Part shown: positions 53,271-62,844 of the stretch, in pieces | Position numbering within the stretch: the first letter of the stretch is position 1 | How the letters are laid out: each line of letters begins with the position of its first letter | Assembly: GCA_009733745.1 (NCBI GenBank) | Contig: WNWL01000004.1 | Span: 498,001-562,000 of the forward strand | DNA from: Oceanobacillus sp. HTM 045 | GTDB lineage: Bacteria > Pseudomonadota > Alphaproteobacteria > Rhodobacterales > Rhodobacteraceae | Reading direction: 5' to 3' | Length of the DNA: 64,000 bases | The notes under the pieces: model-generated | Databases searched by the model: none | Told to the model about the DNA's origin: nothing | Seen by the model: only the letters and a program-made list of their open reading frames with translations | Program-made: the position numbers and the translations under genes

Positions 53271-54023
53271 ATGGTCAAGGCAGCCGCCAACTCGATCCTC
53301 TATCTCGACGACGTCCACCGTTCCTTCGACGGGTTCAAGGCGATCAACGGGCTCTCCTTCATCCTCGCGCCGGGCGAGATGCGGGCGATCATCGGCCCGA
53401 ACGGCGCGGGCAAGACGACGATGATGGACATCATCACCGGCAAGACCCGCCCGGATACCGGCGACGTGATCTTCGATGGCGAGATCGACCTGACCCGCGA
53501 GGACGAGGCCAGCGTCGCCCGCCTCGGCATCGGCCGGAAGTTCCAGAAACCCACGGTGTTCGAGACCCACACGGTGGAGGACAACATCGTCCTCTCCCTC
53601 AAGGGCAAGCGGGGCATCTGGGAGACGCTGTTCGCGCGGCGCTCGCCGGCCGAGCAGGAGCGGATCGACGAGTTGCTCGGACTGATCCGCCTCGCCGACC
53701 GCCGCCACGACCTCGCCGCCGACCTCTCCCACGGCCAGAAGCAGTGGCTCGAGATCGGCATGCTGCTGGCGCAGGACCCGAAGGTCCTGCTCGTAGACGA
53801 ACCCGCCGCCGGCATGACCGACGCCGAGACGATGCAGACCGCCGACCTCCTGCGCGAGATCGCGGGCGACCACTCGGTGGTGGTGGTCGAGCACGACATG
53901 GACTTCGTCCGCGCGCTCGGGGTCAAGACCACCGTGCTGCACGAGGGATCCGTGCTGGCCGAGGGCTCGCTCGACCAAGTGAGCAACAACGAGCGCGTCA
54001 TCGAGGTCTACCTTGGCCGCTGA
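53271..54023 (+). CDS. urtD: Urea ABC transporter ATP-binding protein UrtD
   Basis: 250 residues. Walker A is GPNGAGKTT near 43-51, the signature LSHGQKQWLEIGMLL, Walker B VLLVDEPAAGMT, and the switch histidine lies in VVVEHDMDFVRAL. LSHGQKQWLE is characteristic of UrtD. It powers urea uptake together with UrtE. GGAG precedes ATG 53271, 4 bp after urtC. Confidence 0.95.
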   Translation: MVKAAANSILYLDDVHRSFDGFKAINGLSFILAPGEMRAIIGPNGAGKTTMMDIITGKTRPDTGDVIFDGEIDLTREDEASVARLGIGRKFQKPTVFETHTVEDNIVLSLKGKRGIWETLFARRSPAEQERIDELLGLIRLADRRHDLAADLSHGQKQWLEIGMLLAQDPKVLLVDEPAAGMTDAETMQTADLLREIAGDHSVVVVEHDMDFVRALGVKTTVLHEGSVLAEGSLDQVSNNERVIEVYLGR

Positions 54024-54057
54024 CCGATCCGTTCCGGGCGCCATGACGGCCGTAACC

Positions 54058-54084
54058 CCCGCCTCCAGGCCGGGGAGAGGCGGG
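54058..54084 (+). terminator. Hairpin between urtD and urtE
   Basis: An 8-bp stem (CCCGCCTC / GAGGCGGG) with an 11-nt loop fills part of the 75-bp gap. There is no T-run. It is more likely an RNA stability or translation element than a true terminator, since urtE belongs to the same operon. Confidence 0.3.
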
Positions 54085-54098
54085 AAAGGGGACAACCC

Positions 54099-54794
54099 AT
54101 GCTGAACGTCAACGGGATCGACCTCCACTACGGCGCCGCGCAGGCGCTCAAGGGCGTCTCCATCGAGGCGCGGCCGGGCGAGGTGACCTGCGTGCTGGGC
54201 CGCAACGGGGTCGGCAAGTCCTCGCTCCTGCGCGCCATCGTCGGGCATCACCCGATCTCCGGTGGCGAGATCGTCTGGGAGGACGTCACCCTCGGCTCCC
54301 TCAAGCCGCACCAGCGCGCGCGCAAGGGCATCGCCTATGTCCCGCAGGGCCGCGAGATTTTCCCGCTCCTGACGGTGCACGAGAACCTCAAGACTGGCTT
54401 CGCGCCGCTGCAGCGCGCCGACCGCACCATCCCGGAGGACGTGTTCGAGCTCTTCCCGGTGCTGAAATCCATGCTGCGGCGGCGCGGTGGCGACCTCTCG
54501 GGCGGGCAGCAGCAGCAGCTCGCCATCGGCCGCGCGCTGACCACCCGGCCGCGCCTCCTGGTGCTGGACGAACCCACCGAGGGCATCCAGCCCTCGATCA
54601 TCAAGGACATCGGCCGCGCCATCGACTTCCTGCGCAGCAAGGGCACCATCGCCATCGTGCTGGTCGAGCAGTATTTCGAGTTTGCCCGCGACCTCGCGGA
54701 CCGGTTCTATGTCATGGACCGGGGCGAGGTCGTCCTGTCCGGTACCCGCGAGGACATGGTGGAGAGCGATGTACGCCGCTGGCTTACCGTCTGA
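54099..54794 (+). CDS. urtE: Urea ABC transporter ATP-binding protein UrtE
   Basis: 231 residues. Walker A is GRNGVGKSS near 34-42, the signature LSGGQQQQLAIGRAL, Walker B LLVLDEPTEGIQPSII, and VEQYFEFARDLADRFYVMDRGEVV is typical of UrtE. Second ATPase of the urea importer. Its last 26 bases overlap the start of ureD, so uptake and urease synthesis are linked in one message. Confidence 0.95.
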   Translation: MLNVNGIDLHYGAAQALKGVSIEARPGEVTCVLGRNGVGKSSLLRAIVGHHPISGGEIVWEDVTLGSLKPHQRARKGIAYVPQGREIFPLLTVHENLKTGFAPLQRADRTIPEDVFELFPVLKSMLRRRGGDLSGGQQQQLAIGRALTTRPRLLVLDEPTEGIQPSIIKDIGRAIDFLRSKGTIAIVLVEQYFEFARDLADRFYVMDRGEVVLSGTREDMVESDVRRWLTV

Positions 54795-55608
54795 GACCCT
54801 TGCCGCACTTCCGCCGCAGCCGCGCGCACGCGGCGTCGGGCGGATCAACGTCTGCGAGGACGGGGGGGCGACCCGGCTGGTCGATCTCTACCAGCAGGGG
54901 TCGTCCAAGATCCTCGTGCCCCGCGGCGAGGCGCCGGGGCTGAATGCCGTCCTCCTGAACACCGCCGGAGGGATCACCGGCGGCGACCGCTTCGCATGGT
55001 CCGCCGCGGCGGGGGAGGGAGCCCGGCTCACCCTCTCGACCCAGGCCGCGGAGCGCGCCTACCGCGCCCAGCCCGGCGAGACCGGCGAGATCAAGACAAC
55101 GCTCTCCATCGGCGACGGCGCGCGGGTGGACTGGCTGCCGCAGGAAACGATCCTCTACGACGGCGCGGCCCTCTCGCGCCGCCTGACGGTCGAGATGGCC
55201 CCGGACGCCGCGCTCCTCGCGGTCGAGCCGGTGATCTTCGGGCGCGAGGCGATGGGCGAGGAGGTCACCCGCGCCAGCCTGACCGACCAGTGGCGCATCT
55301 ACCGCGACGGCCGCCTCGTCCATGCCGAGGCGTTGCGTCTCGCCGGCCCGGTCCGCGACATCCTCGCCGGGCCCGGCACGCTTTGCGGCGGGCGTGCCAT
55401 GGCGACGGTGATCTATATCGCCCCCGACGCGGAAGACCGCCTCGGCCCGGTCCGTGCGATCGTCGGCGACGGTGCGGCCGCCAGCGCCTGGGAAGGCAAG
55501 CTCGCGGTCCGTATCGCCGCCCCTGACGGCGCGGCCTTGCGCAAGGCGCTGATCCCCGTACTGATGGACCTGCGCGGGGGTGTCCTCCCGCGCGTCTGGA
55601 CGATGTGA
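54769..55608 (+). CDS. ureD: Urease accessory protein UreD
   Basis: 279 residues. Typical UreD segments are LVDLYQQGSSKILVPRG, LLNTAGGITGGDRF, STQAAERAYRA and WLPQETILYDGA, then GREAMGE. UreD joins UreF and UreG on the urease apoenzyme for nickel insertion. ATG 54769 has GGAG upstream and overlaps the end of urtE by 26 bp; an in-frame extension to 54682 is a shadow of urtE. ureA follows after 15 bp. Confidence 0.93.
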   Translation: MYAAGLPSETLAALPPQPRARGVGRINVCEDGGATRLVDLYQQGSSKILVPRGEAPGLNAVLLNTAGGITGGDRFAWSAAAGEGARLTLSTQAAERAYRAQPGETGEIKTTLSIGDGARVDWLPQETILYDGAALSRRLTVEMAPDAALLAVEPVIFGREAMGEEVTRASLTDQWRIYRDGRLVHAEALRLAGPVRDILAGPGTLCGGRAMATVIYIAPDAEDRLGPVRAIVGDGAAASAWEGKLAVRIAAPDGAALRKALIPVLMDLRGGVLPRVWTM

Positions 55609-55623
55609 GAGCCGGAGAGAGGC

Positions 55624-55926
55624 ATGCAGCTCACCCCCCGAGAGAAGGACAAGCTCCTCGTCGCCATGGCCGCCGAGGTGGCCCGCAAGCGCCTCGCGCG
55701 CGGCGTGAAGCTGAACCATCCGGAAGCCATCGCGCTGATCACCGACTACGTTGTCGAGGGTGCCCGCGACGGCCGCTCGGTGGCCGACCTGATGGAAGCA
55801 GGCGCCAAGGTCATCACCCGCGCGCAATGCATGGAAGGCGTGCCGGAGATGATCCACGACGTGCAGGTCGAGGCCACCTTCCCGGATGGCACCAAGCTCG
55901 TGACCGTGCACGAGCCGATCAGATGA
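55624..55926 (+). CDS. ureA: Urease gamma subunit
   Basis: 100 residues, the standard length. [20 protein letters not shown], the segment [21 protein letters not shown] and [18 protein letters not shown] are diagnostic. It is one of the three structural urease chains with UreB and UreC. GGAGAGAGG precedes the start. Its stop overlaps the start of a small unknown gene (ATGA) rather than ureB. Confidence 0.97.
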   Translation: MQLTPREKDKLLVAMAAEVARKRLARGVKLNHPEAIALITDYVVEGARDGRSVADLMEAGAKVITRAQCMEGVPEMIHDVQVEATFPDGTKLVTVHEPIR

Positions 55927-56075
55927 CCACGCCCGCCGAGCGTACCGCACCCCTGACCCCGGAGCAGAAGGATTTCCCCTTGCAGGAAGTCGCGGACCCG
56001 CGCCCGGAGAACAGCGGCCACGAAGCCGCCACCCGGCGCGTGCGCCGCGCGAGCGTGGACCCGCCGCCGGGCTAG
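55923..56075 (+). CDS. Small hypothetical protein, 50 aa, inside the urease operon
   Basis: Hydrophilic, rich in proline, glutamate and arginine, with no signal peptide and probably disordered. I do not recognise it. The start ATG overlaps the ureA stop by four bases (ATGA), the same coupling used between true genes in this window, which is the main support. Its function is unknown. Confidence 0.45.
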   Translation: MTTPAERTAPLTPEQKDFPLQEVADPRPENSGHEAATRRVRRASVDPPPG

Positions 56076-56121
56076 GCCCCGGCCCCCGAGAGACAGACAG
56101 ATTCACGAGAGGAGAAATCCC

Positions 56122-56286
56122 ATGCGCCGCATCGCACTCGCCCTCGCCGCTGCCACCCTCGCAAGCCCGGCACTGGCCCATGACGGACCCGCCGGGCACG
56201 CCCACCCGCACGGTCTGGAGGCAGCGGGCATCGCGCTGGTCGTGGCCGGGCTCGGCTGGCTCGCCTGGCGCGCGCTGAGCCGGTGA
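56122..56286 (+). CDS. Small histidine-containing exported membrane protein, 54 aa
   Basis: A signal peptide ([19 protein letters not shown]) is followed by a short histidine-rich segment [12 protein letters not shown] and one membrane helix ([19 protein letters not shown]). Similar small proteins occur in urease clusters of Rhodobacterales, I believe, without known function. The histidines suggest nickel binding at the periplasmic side, which is inference. GAGAGGAGAAA lies upstream of ATG 56122; ureB begins 4 bp after the stop. Confidence 0.65.
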   Translation: MRRIALALAAATLASPALAHDGPAGHAHPHGLEAAGIALVVAGLGWLAWRALSR

Positions 56287-56290
56287 CGCC

Positions 56291-56599
56291 ATGATCCCCG
56301 GAGAGTTCATCACCGCACCCGGCGAGATCCTGATCAACGAGGGCAGGGAAGCCATCGTCATCACCGTCGCCAATACCGGCGACCGGCCGGTGCAGGTGGG
56401 CAGCCACTACCACTTCGCCGAGACCAACCCGGCGCTGGAGTTCGACCGCGATGTCTCCCGCGGGATGCGCCTCGACATCGCCGCCGGAACCGCCGTGCGC
56501 TTCGAGCCGGGCCAGCGCCGCGAGGTGCGCCTCGTGCCCTTCGCAGGGGTGCGGAAAGTGTTCGGCTTCAACGGCAAGGTCATGGGGGATCTCGGGTGA
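56291..56599 (+). CDS. ureB: Urease beta subunit
   Basis: 102 residues, standard. [53 protein letters not shown] is typical UreB, with [23 protein letters not shown] following. Structural urease chain. Its stop overlaps a GTG start of a small secreted protein. ureC is not next but 3.2 kb downstream. Confidence 0.97.
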   Translation: MIPGEFITAPGEILINEGREAIVITVANTGDRPVQVGSHYHFAETNPALEFDRDVSRGMRLDIAAGTAVRFEPGQRREVRLVPFAGVRKVFGFNGKVMGDLG

Positions 56600-56790
56600 G
56601 ACCGCGCCGCCTGCCGCGCCGTACCGTTGCCGCGGCGTCGGTCGCGCTCGGGCTCATCCCGGTATCCGCGGCGGCGGACGGCCCGGTCGAGGCCGACGGC
56701 TACCCCGCCTGTTGCGCCCACGCGGTCGAGCAGTACGGCCCGGAAGGCGCGACGCTCCCCGGCCTCGTCGTCGAGTGCGCGAAGCGATGA
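56596..56790 (+). CDS. Small secreted cysteine-containing protein, 64 aa
   Basis: Starts with GTG overlapping the ureB stop (GTGA). An arginine-rich n-region and hydrophobic core ([20 protein letters not shown]) make a plausible signal peptide with cleavage near residue 27. The mature part is about 37 residues with three cysteines (PACCAHAV and VVECAKR). No family is recognised. A short further frame after it is not convincing. Confidence 0.5.
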   Translation: MRPRRLPRRTVAAASVALGLIPVSAAADGPVEADGYPACCAHAVEQYGPEGATLPGLVVECAKR

Positions 56791-56931
56791 CCGGCGGCCC
56801 CGCAGCCGCCTCGACAGGTGCGGCGTGCGCGCCTTACGCTCGCGGCAGGTCGCGCCGCGCGCCTCGGCGGGCGGCCGCCGCATGAGTTCCACGGGCCGCG
56901 CCAGCGGCCACAATGACAGGGAGAAAGAACC

Positions 56932-57762
56932 ATGTGCCATGTATGCGTGACCGAAGCGGTGAAGCGCCGGATGCTGTCGCGGCGCGACATGTTCAAGGCG
57001 GCCCCGGTCGCCGCGGTCGGTGCCGTCGCCGCGGCGGGCACCCTCGCCGCCGCAACCCGCCCGGCGCTCGCCGCCGCGGAGGGCAGGGTGGTCGACATGA
57101 CCCACACGCTCTCGCCGGAGTTTCCGACCTATGGCGGCGTGCCGGGGATCTCGCTCGACAAGCAGTACGATTTCGGCTCCGACGGCTACAACCTCTACCA
57201 GCTGACCATCGACGAGCACACCGGCACCCATATCGACGCGCCGCTGCACTTCTCGGCGGACGGCAGTTCGGTCGACGAGATCGCGCCGGAGAACCTCGTC
57301 TGCCCGCTCTGCGTGGTCGACATCCAGGAGAAGGCCGTGAGCGACGCCGACGCCATGCTCACGCCGGACGACCTCAAGGCCTGGATCGACGCCAACGGCC
57401 CGATCCCGGACGGGGCCTGTGTGGCGATGAACTCCGGCTGGGCGGCCCACGCCGCCTCCGACAAGTTCCGCGGCGCGGATGATGCGGGTACGCAGCACTA
57501 TCCCGGCTTCCACGTCGAGGCGGTGACGATGCTGATCGAGGAGACGGGCGCCGCCTGCATCGCGGTCGACACGCTCTCGCTCGACCCGGGGAACTCGGCC
57601 ACCTTCGACACCCACTACACTTGGCTGCCCTCGGGCCGCTACGGCATCGAGTGCATCGCCAACCTCTCGGAGATGCCCGCGACCGGCGCGACCCTCATGG
57701 TCGGCGCGCCCAAGCACAAGGCCGGCACCGGCGGCCCGGCGCGCGTGCTGGCGCTGGTCTGA
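56932..57762 (+). CDS. Tat-exported cyclase family protein (kynurenine formamidase-like metal hydrolase)
   Basis: 276 residues. A twin-arginine signal (S16-R-R-D-M-F-K22 plus hydrophobic stretch to about residue 49) predicts export of a folded protein. The cyclase family metal motif is HTGTHIDAPLHF (H96, H100, D102, H106), and a later histidine motif YPGFHVEAVTMLIE follows. Relatives hydrolyse N-formylkynurenine or isatin or act as polyketide cyclases; the substrate is unknown. It lies between ureB and ureC. The start ATG has GGGAGAAAG upstream. Confidence 0.85.
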   Translation: MCHVCVTEAVKRRMLSRRDMFKAAPVAAVGAVAAAGTLAAATRPALAAAEGRVVDMTHTLSPEFPTYGGVPGISLDKQYDFGSDGYNLYQLTIDEHTGTHIDAPLHFSADGSSVDEIAPENLVCPLCVVDIQEKAVSDADAMLTPDDLKAWIDANGPIPDGACVAMNSGWAAHAASDKFRGADDAGTQHYPGFHVEAVTMLIEETGAACIAVDTLSLDPGNSATFDTHYTWLPSGRYGIECIANLSEMPATGATLMVGAPKHKAGTGGPARVLALV

Positions 57763-57775
57763 AGCACCTGACGGA

Positions 57776-57797
57776 CCGGGGCGGGCCGCCGCCCCGG
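57776..57797 (+). terminator. Hairpin between cyclase and GFA genes
   Basis: An 8-bp stem (CCGGGGCG / CGCCCCGG) with a 6-nt loop, 14 bp after the cyclase stop and 24 bp before the GFA start. No T-run. Possible partial terminator. Confidence 0.4.
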
Positions 57798-57820
57798 AAC
57801 CCTGACCGGGAGACACCCCG

Positions 57821-58312
57821 ATGCCGATGACGCTCGAAGGCTCCTGCCGCTGCGGCAAGGTCTCCTACAGCGTGGAGAGCAGCGCGCCCTTTCCCTACCA
57901 GCTCTGCTACTGCTCCGCCTGCCGTAAGTCGGGCGGCGCGGGCTACGCGATCAACCTGCTGGCCGATGCGGAGACGCTGAAGGTCGAGGGCCGCGAGCAC
58001 GTCGCCGTTTACCGCGCCGTGATCGACACCCCGCCCTACAACCGCGCGGAGGGCGGCTGCCGCAGGCATTTCTGCACAGCCTGCGGCTCTATGCTCTGGA
58101 TCCACGACCCGGCATGGCCGGACCTGCTCCACCCTTTCGCCTCCAGCGTCGACACCGACCTGCCGGTGCCGCCCAGCCGCGTCCACCTGATGCTGGAGTC
58201 CAAGGCCCTCTGGGTGCAGCCCGACATCCGCGACGGCGACCAGGCCTTCGAGCGCTACCCGGAACAGTCCATCGAGGACTGGCACCGGACCCGCGGGCTC
58301 TGGATTGCGTGA
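57821..58312 (+). CDS. GFA (glutathione-dependent formaldehyde-activating/CENP-V) family protein
   Basis: 163 residues. Zinc-binding cysteines are in the family pattern: GSCRCGKVSY (CxC), CYCSACRKSGG (CxxC) and HFCTACGSMLW (CxxC). The family is named for glutathione-hydroxymethyl formation, but most members have no proven activity. It lies within the urease region, 58 bp after the cyclase gene, with the next small gene 7 bp downstream. Confidence 0.88.
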   Translation: MPMTLEGSCRCGKVSYSVESSAPFPYQLCYCSACRKSGGAGYAINLLADAETLKVEGREHVAVYRAVIDTPPYNRAEGGCRRHFCTACGSMLWIHDPAWPDLLHPFASSVDTDLPVPPSRVHLMLESKALWVQPDIRDGDQAFERYPEQSIEDWHRTRGLWIA

Positions 58313-58319
58313 GGAACGA

Positions 58320-58637
58320 ATGAACCACCCCCGCCCCGATCCCCTCGCCGCCATGCGCCTCGGCTTCGCGATGGCCCGCCTCGCCGCGGAGGCGAATGCC
58401 GTAATAGCCATGCGGATGATGGGCCTCGCCGGGCTCTGGTCCACGGCGCCATCGGAGACGATGCGGATGGTCACGGAGAAGCCCGCCGCATTCGCGAAGG
58501 CCGCGACCGCCGCAACGCGCGCTGCCGCGAAGGGCCGCGATCCCGTCTCTGCCGCCTTGAGGCCGCTCAGCCGCGAGGCCACCGCCAACCGCCGCCGCCT
58601 CGCGAAGCGCGGCCCGAAGCTGCCGGGGTCGCGGTGA
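58320..58637 (+). CDS. Small helical phasin-like protein, 105 aa
   Basis: Alanine- and methionine-rich amphipathic helices (LGFAMARLAAEANAVIAMRMMGLAGLW) followed by a basic C-terminus ending RRLAKRGPKLPG. Similar short proteins in Rhodobacterales are often mislabelled antifreeze proteins; they look more like phasins, which coat storage granules. I am not sure of function. GAGG lies upstream of ATG 58320, 7 bp after the GFA stop. Convergent with the cytochrome gene on the other strand. Confidence 0.65.
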   Translation: MNHPRPDPLAAMRLGFAMARLAAEANAVIAMRMMGLAGLWSTAPSETMRMVTEKPAAFAKAATAATRAAAKGRDPVSAALRPLSREATANRRRLAKRGPKLPGSR

Positions 58638-58661
58638 GGGCGGCGCGTCTCCACGCCGCCC
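58638..58661. terminator. Hairpin between convergent genes
   Basis: An 8-bp stem (GGGCGGCG / CGCCGCCC) with an 8-nt loop begins directly after the stop of the phasin-like gene and 21 bp before the 3' end of the convergent cytochrome gene. It could serve as a bidirectional terminator. No T-run. Confidence 0.45.
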
Positions 58662-58681
58662 CCGTGCCCCGTCGCGCCCTC

Positions 58682-59518
58682 TCAGGGCAGGCGCGGCGGC
58701 AGTGTCCGCAGGTAGGCGACGATGGCGCGCACGTCGCCGTCGCGCATCCCGGCGTAGAAGCCGTAGCCCATCGGCCCCATCATCGCGCTGCCGTCCGGCC
58801 GGTGGCCGGTGCGGATCATCGCGATCACCTCGTCGTCGGTCCATCGGGCGAGCCCGTTCGGGTCGGAGGTCAGGTTGGCCGACATCGACACGCCCCACGG
58901 CCCCTCGAACACCCGCCCGCCGGCGCCGAGCCGGTTGGCATAGTCGTGGTGCCCGGCCTCCATCGGCGTGTGGCACTCGACGCAATGCGCGACCGGCCCG
59001 GCGAGATAGCGGCCGTATTCCGGCGTCTCGCCCTCCGGCACCTCGGCGACTGCGGTCAGCGGCGGGCCGTAGCTCTCGGGCAGCTTGATCCGGTAGACCG
59101 AGCGCGGAGTCTCGTTCTCCACCGGCGGCACGGTGCGCAGGTAGGCGACGATTGCCGCGATGTCGCGGTCGGAGATCTCGCGGTAAAGCTCTATCGGCAT
59201 CGGCGGGCCGATGATCGTGCCATCGGGCCGGACGCCCTCGCGAATCGCGCGGGCGATCTCCGCGTCGGTCCAGCCGCCGATCGCGGCGGGCGTGATGTTC
59301 GGCGCCCAGGCGTCGAATGGCGGCGCGGAGATGACGAACCGGCCGGACAGCGCGGTGCCGGGAACCGGGCCATCCGGGCCCATCGGCGTGTGGCAGTTGC
59401 CGCAGGCGGCGACATGCTCGACGAGGTAGGCGCCGCGCTCGGTTTCCGTCTCCGCCCATGCGGGCACGGAAAGGAAGGCCGCCAGCGCGAGGGCGGCCGA
59501 TGACAATCTCTGCTGCAT
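58682..59518 (-). CDS. Dihaem cytochrome c
   Basis: 278 residues. A signal peptide (MQQRLSSAALALAAFLSVPAWA) exports it to the periplasm. Two haem c sites are present, C39-G-N-C42-H43 and C179-V-E-C182-H183, each followed by a domain with methionine candidates (MPIELYREISDRDIAAIVAYLRTVPP; MMGPMGYGFY). It resembles the electron-accepting cytochrome subunits of alcohol/aldehyde dehydrogenases. No dehydrogenase partner is adjacent; it is the only minus-strand gene within the urease region and divergent from ureC. Confidence 0.9.
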   Translation of the reverse strand: MQQRLSSAALALAAFLSVPAWAETETERGAYLVEHVAACGNCHTPMGPDGPVPGTALSGRFVISAPPFDAWAPNITPAAIGGWTDAEIARAIREGVRPDGTIIGPPMPIELYREISDRDIAAIVAYLRTVPPVENETPRSVYRIKLPESYGPPLTAVAEVPEGETPEYGRYLAGPVAHCVECHTPMEAGHHDYANRLGAGGRVFEGPWGVSMSANLTSDPNGLARWTDDEVIAMIRTGHRPDGSAMMGPMGYGFYAGMRDGDVRAIVAYLRTLPPRLP

Positions 59519-59746
59519 GGAAATTTCCCCCGAAGGCCGGAAATGCGGCCATCGCCATTCTCGGGGTCAACGCGCGGGGGCCGTCAATAGGAATCGCGGA
59601 TCACCTGCCCCGGAGGAGCGCCAGTCCCGGCGCGGGGCGCATGGCGGCCCGGGTGCCCATGCGCCGCGCGCATGGCTCGGCCGCTGCGGCCGGTTTCCGG
59701 TGCCCCGGCAGTCGCGCCGCCCTGCGAAAACCGCGCGAAAACGATT

Positions 59747-59803
59747 CGTTAACACTTAAATCGAGCAAAAACAGTCGGTTACGGCCGTCGCAACCTTGCG
59801 AAG
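59747..59803 (+). promoter_or_regulatory. 57-bp conserved element, copy C, upstream of ureC
   Basis: Begins with CGTTAACAC and ends with the dyad TCGCAACCTTGCGA plus AG, the same 16 bases as copy A. Its end lies 18 nt before the ureC start codon at 59822, the same distance as copy B before the molybdenum hydroxylase gene. The surrounding 59519-59821 region is otherwise non-coding and separates ureC from the divergent cytochrome gene, so this copy is a candidate promoter or operator for ureC. Confidence 0.65.
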
Positions 59804-59821
59804 CCCGGAGAGGAGCCCGCC

Positions 59822-61531
<1,710 letters not shown>

Positions 61532-61548
61532 GCCTGCCGGAGGCCCGC

Positions 61549-62142
61549 ATGTTACCCAGGTTTGCATTCCTGGTCGCCCTCGCCGCCACCCCGGCGCTGT
61601 CCGACTGCCCCACGGCGGCGGACCTCGCCGGGCCGGGCGTCGAAGTCCGCTTCGCGGACGACTACCTGGCGACCTACCGCAAGACCAAGCCGAACACCGT
61701 GACCGAGGTGCACGGCATGGAGGGCATGGTCGATTTCCAGGTCGATTCCTATCGCGGCCTGTTGGTGATCAAGGAGGTTCTGCCGGACGGCACCAACGGC
61801 GGCGACTCCTACTTCACCTACGATCCGCCACTGCACCGCCTGCCCGAGATCGCCCCGGGCGTGACCTTCGAGACGCTCAACATCGTCACTGACAGCTACG
61901 GCTCCGAGACCGACCGCTCGACCGTGCGGATCGAGGCCGGCGAGGCCGGCACGCTCACCCTCGGGTCCTGCACCTACGAGAGCATCGACGTCGACATCGC
62001 CTTCATTCGCCCCGGTGACGTCTACACCGCCCGGATGGCATATCTCACGGAACTCGGCATCGTCGTCCAGCTCGGCGGCGGGCCACAGGGCGGTCTGATG
62101 GACGTCTTCACTCCCGCCGCCATCGGGGTCGCCGGAAAATGA
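61549..62142 (+). CDS. Secreted hypothetical protein, 197 aa
   Basis: A signal peptide (MLPRFAFLVALAATPALS) is followed by a beta-rich mature protein with two cysteines (DCPTAADLAG; GSCTYESIDVD). I do not recognise the family. It starts 17 bp after the ureC stop with CCGGAGG upstream, so it is probably co-transcribed with ureC. Its link to urease is unknown. Confidence 0.65.
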   Translation: MLPRFAFLVALAATPALSDCPTAADLAGPGVEVRFADDYLATYRKTKPNTVTEVHGMEGMVDFQVDSYRGLLVIKEVLPDGTNGGDSYFTYDPPLHRLPEIAPGVTFETLNIVTDSYGSETDRSTVRIEAGEAGTLTLGSCTYESIDVDIAFIRPGDVYTARMAYLTELGIVVQLGGGPQGGLMDVFTPAAIGVAGK

Positions 62143-62163
62143 CGGAACCGCCGCTGAATACTC

Positions 62164-62183
62164 TTGTATACCGATGTATGCAA
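62164..62183. promoter_or_regulatory. GntR-type dyad upstream of the DUF1127-like gene
   Basis: TTGTATAC-CGAT-GTATGCAA is a near-perfect palindrome (7 of 8 pairs) of the kind bound by GntR-family repressors such as HutC. It lies 47 bp before the small DUF1127-like gene. A short 6-bp hairpin follows. Operator function is inferred. Confidence 0.4.
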
Positions 62184-62229
62184 AGCTATATCCTTCCTGA
62201 CACACCGAAGTCAGGATGGGAGAAGCATC

Positions 62230-62409
62230 ATGGCAGGACATCTCGGATTGGGCTGGATCGGACGGCAGGCCGCACGGGCGGCCCGCGCACACGAAGCGTC
62301 GCTGGAAATCCGGAGGCTCTTGAACCTCAGCGATGGCGAACTCGCCTCGCTTGGCCTGAGCCGCGACGGCGTCGTCGCCCATGTCGCCCGGCGTTACCGG
62401 CCCGAGTAG
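62230..62409 (+). CDS. Small DUF1127-like protein, 59 aa
   Basis: The C-terminal half (IRRLLNLSDGELASLGLSRDGV) fits the short arginine-rich DUF1127 helix pair in which a leucine-rich stretch ends in an LGLSR motif. Such proteins are often stress or nutrient responsive and some bind RNA. ATG 62230 has GGGAGAAG upstream; an in-frame start at 62164 falls inside the GntR-type dyad and is less likely. Confidence 0.65.
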   Translation: MAGHLGLGWIGRQAARAARAHEASLEIRRLLNLSDGELASLGLSRDGVVAHVARRYRPE

Positions 62410-62425
62410 ACCGGCAACCGGCAGG

Positions 62426-62707
62426 TCAGGGATTGGGCGATCCGGTGCCGTCGCGCCGGGTCATCCGGCGCCGGACGCTGGCCCAGAACAGGTCCTCCTC
62501 GGCGGAGACACGCATCTCCGCGCACCAGTCGGGCACACGGTGGCGCTGCATGTATGTGAGGACGGCCGTCGCCACGATGGAGCGGGCGCGGTTCTGCTCG
62601 AGATCGCTGAGGAGCCGTCCGAAAATCTCCGCTTCGCGGGTCTCGCCGCAGAGGCCGATCGCTCGAACGCGGGTGAGAACGTCGTCGGGGTGGAAAGCCT
62701 GTTCCAT
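62426..62707 (-). CDS. Small hypothetical protein, 93 aa
   Basis: Soluble, helical, acidic in the middle with a basic C-terminus. No recognised domain. AAGGAC lies upstream of ATG 62707, and coding character on this strand is reasonable. It is convergent with the DUF1127-like gene, 16 bp apart, and divergent from ureE. Confidence 0.5.
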   Translation of the reverse strand: MEQAFHPDDVLTRVRAIGLCGETREAEIFGRLLSDLEQNRARSIVATAVLTYMQRHRVPDWCAEMRVSAEEDLFWASVRRRMTRRDGTGSPNP

Positions 62708-62844
62708 ACTGTACCGTCCTTCCCGTTCCCCGCATCAGGAGCGCATGTTTGGTCTTAATTTTCCATTAATTGCGCCCGTCTCGGGGGCTCGGGATGAGGC
62801 GTTATTCCGGCCCGGTCCCCTCGCGAAACCGCGGAGCTCCTGAC

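Noticed and set aside
50168-53290. 1040-residue minus-strand open frame opposite urtB and urtC
   Set aside because: Antisense shadow of well-supported transporter genes; composition is arginine/histidine/aspartate-rich without motifs.
56787-56885. 32-residue frame after the small secreted protein gene
   Set aside because: Arginine/alanine-rich chance product of GC-rich DNA, no ribosome binding site.
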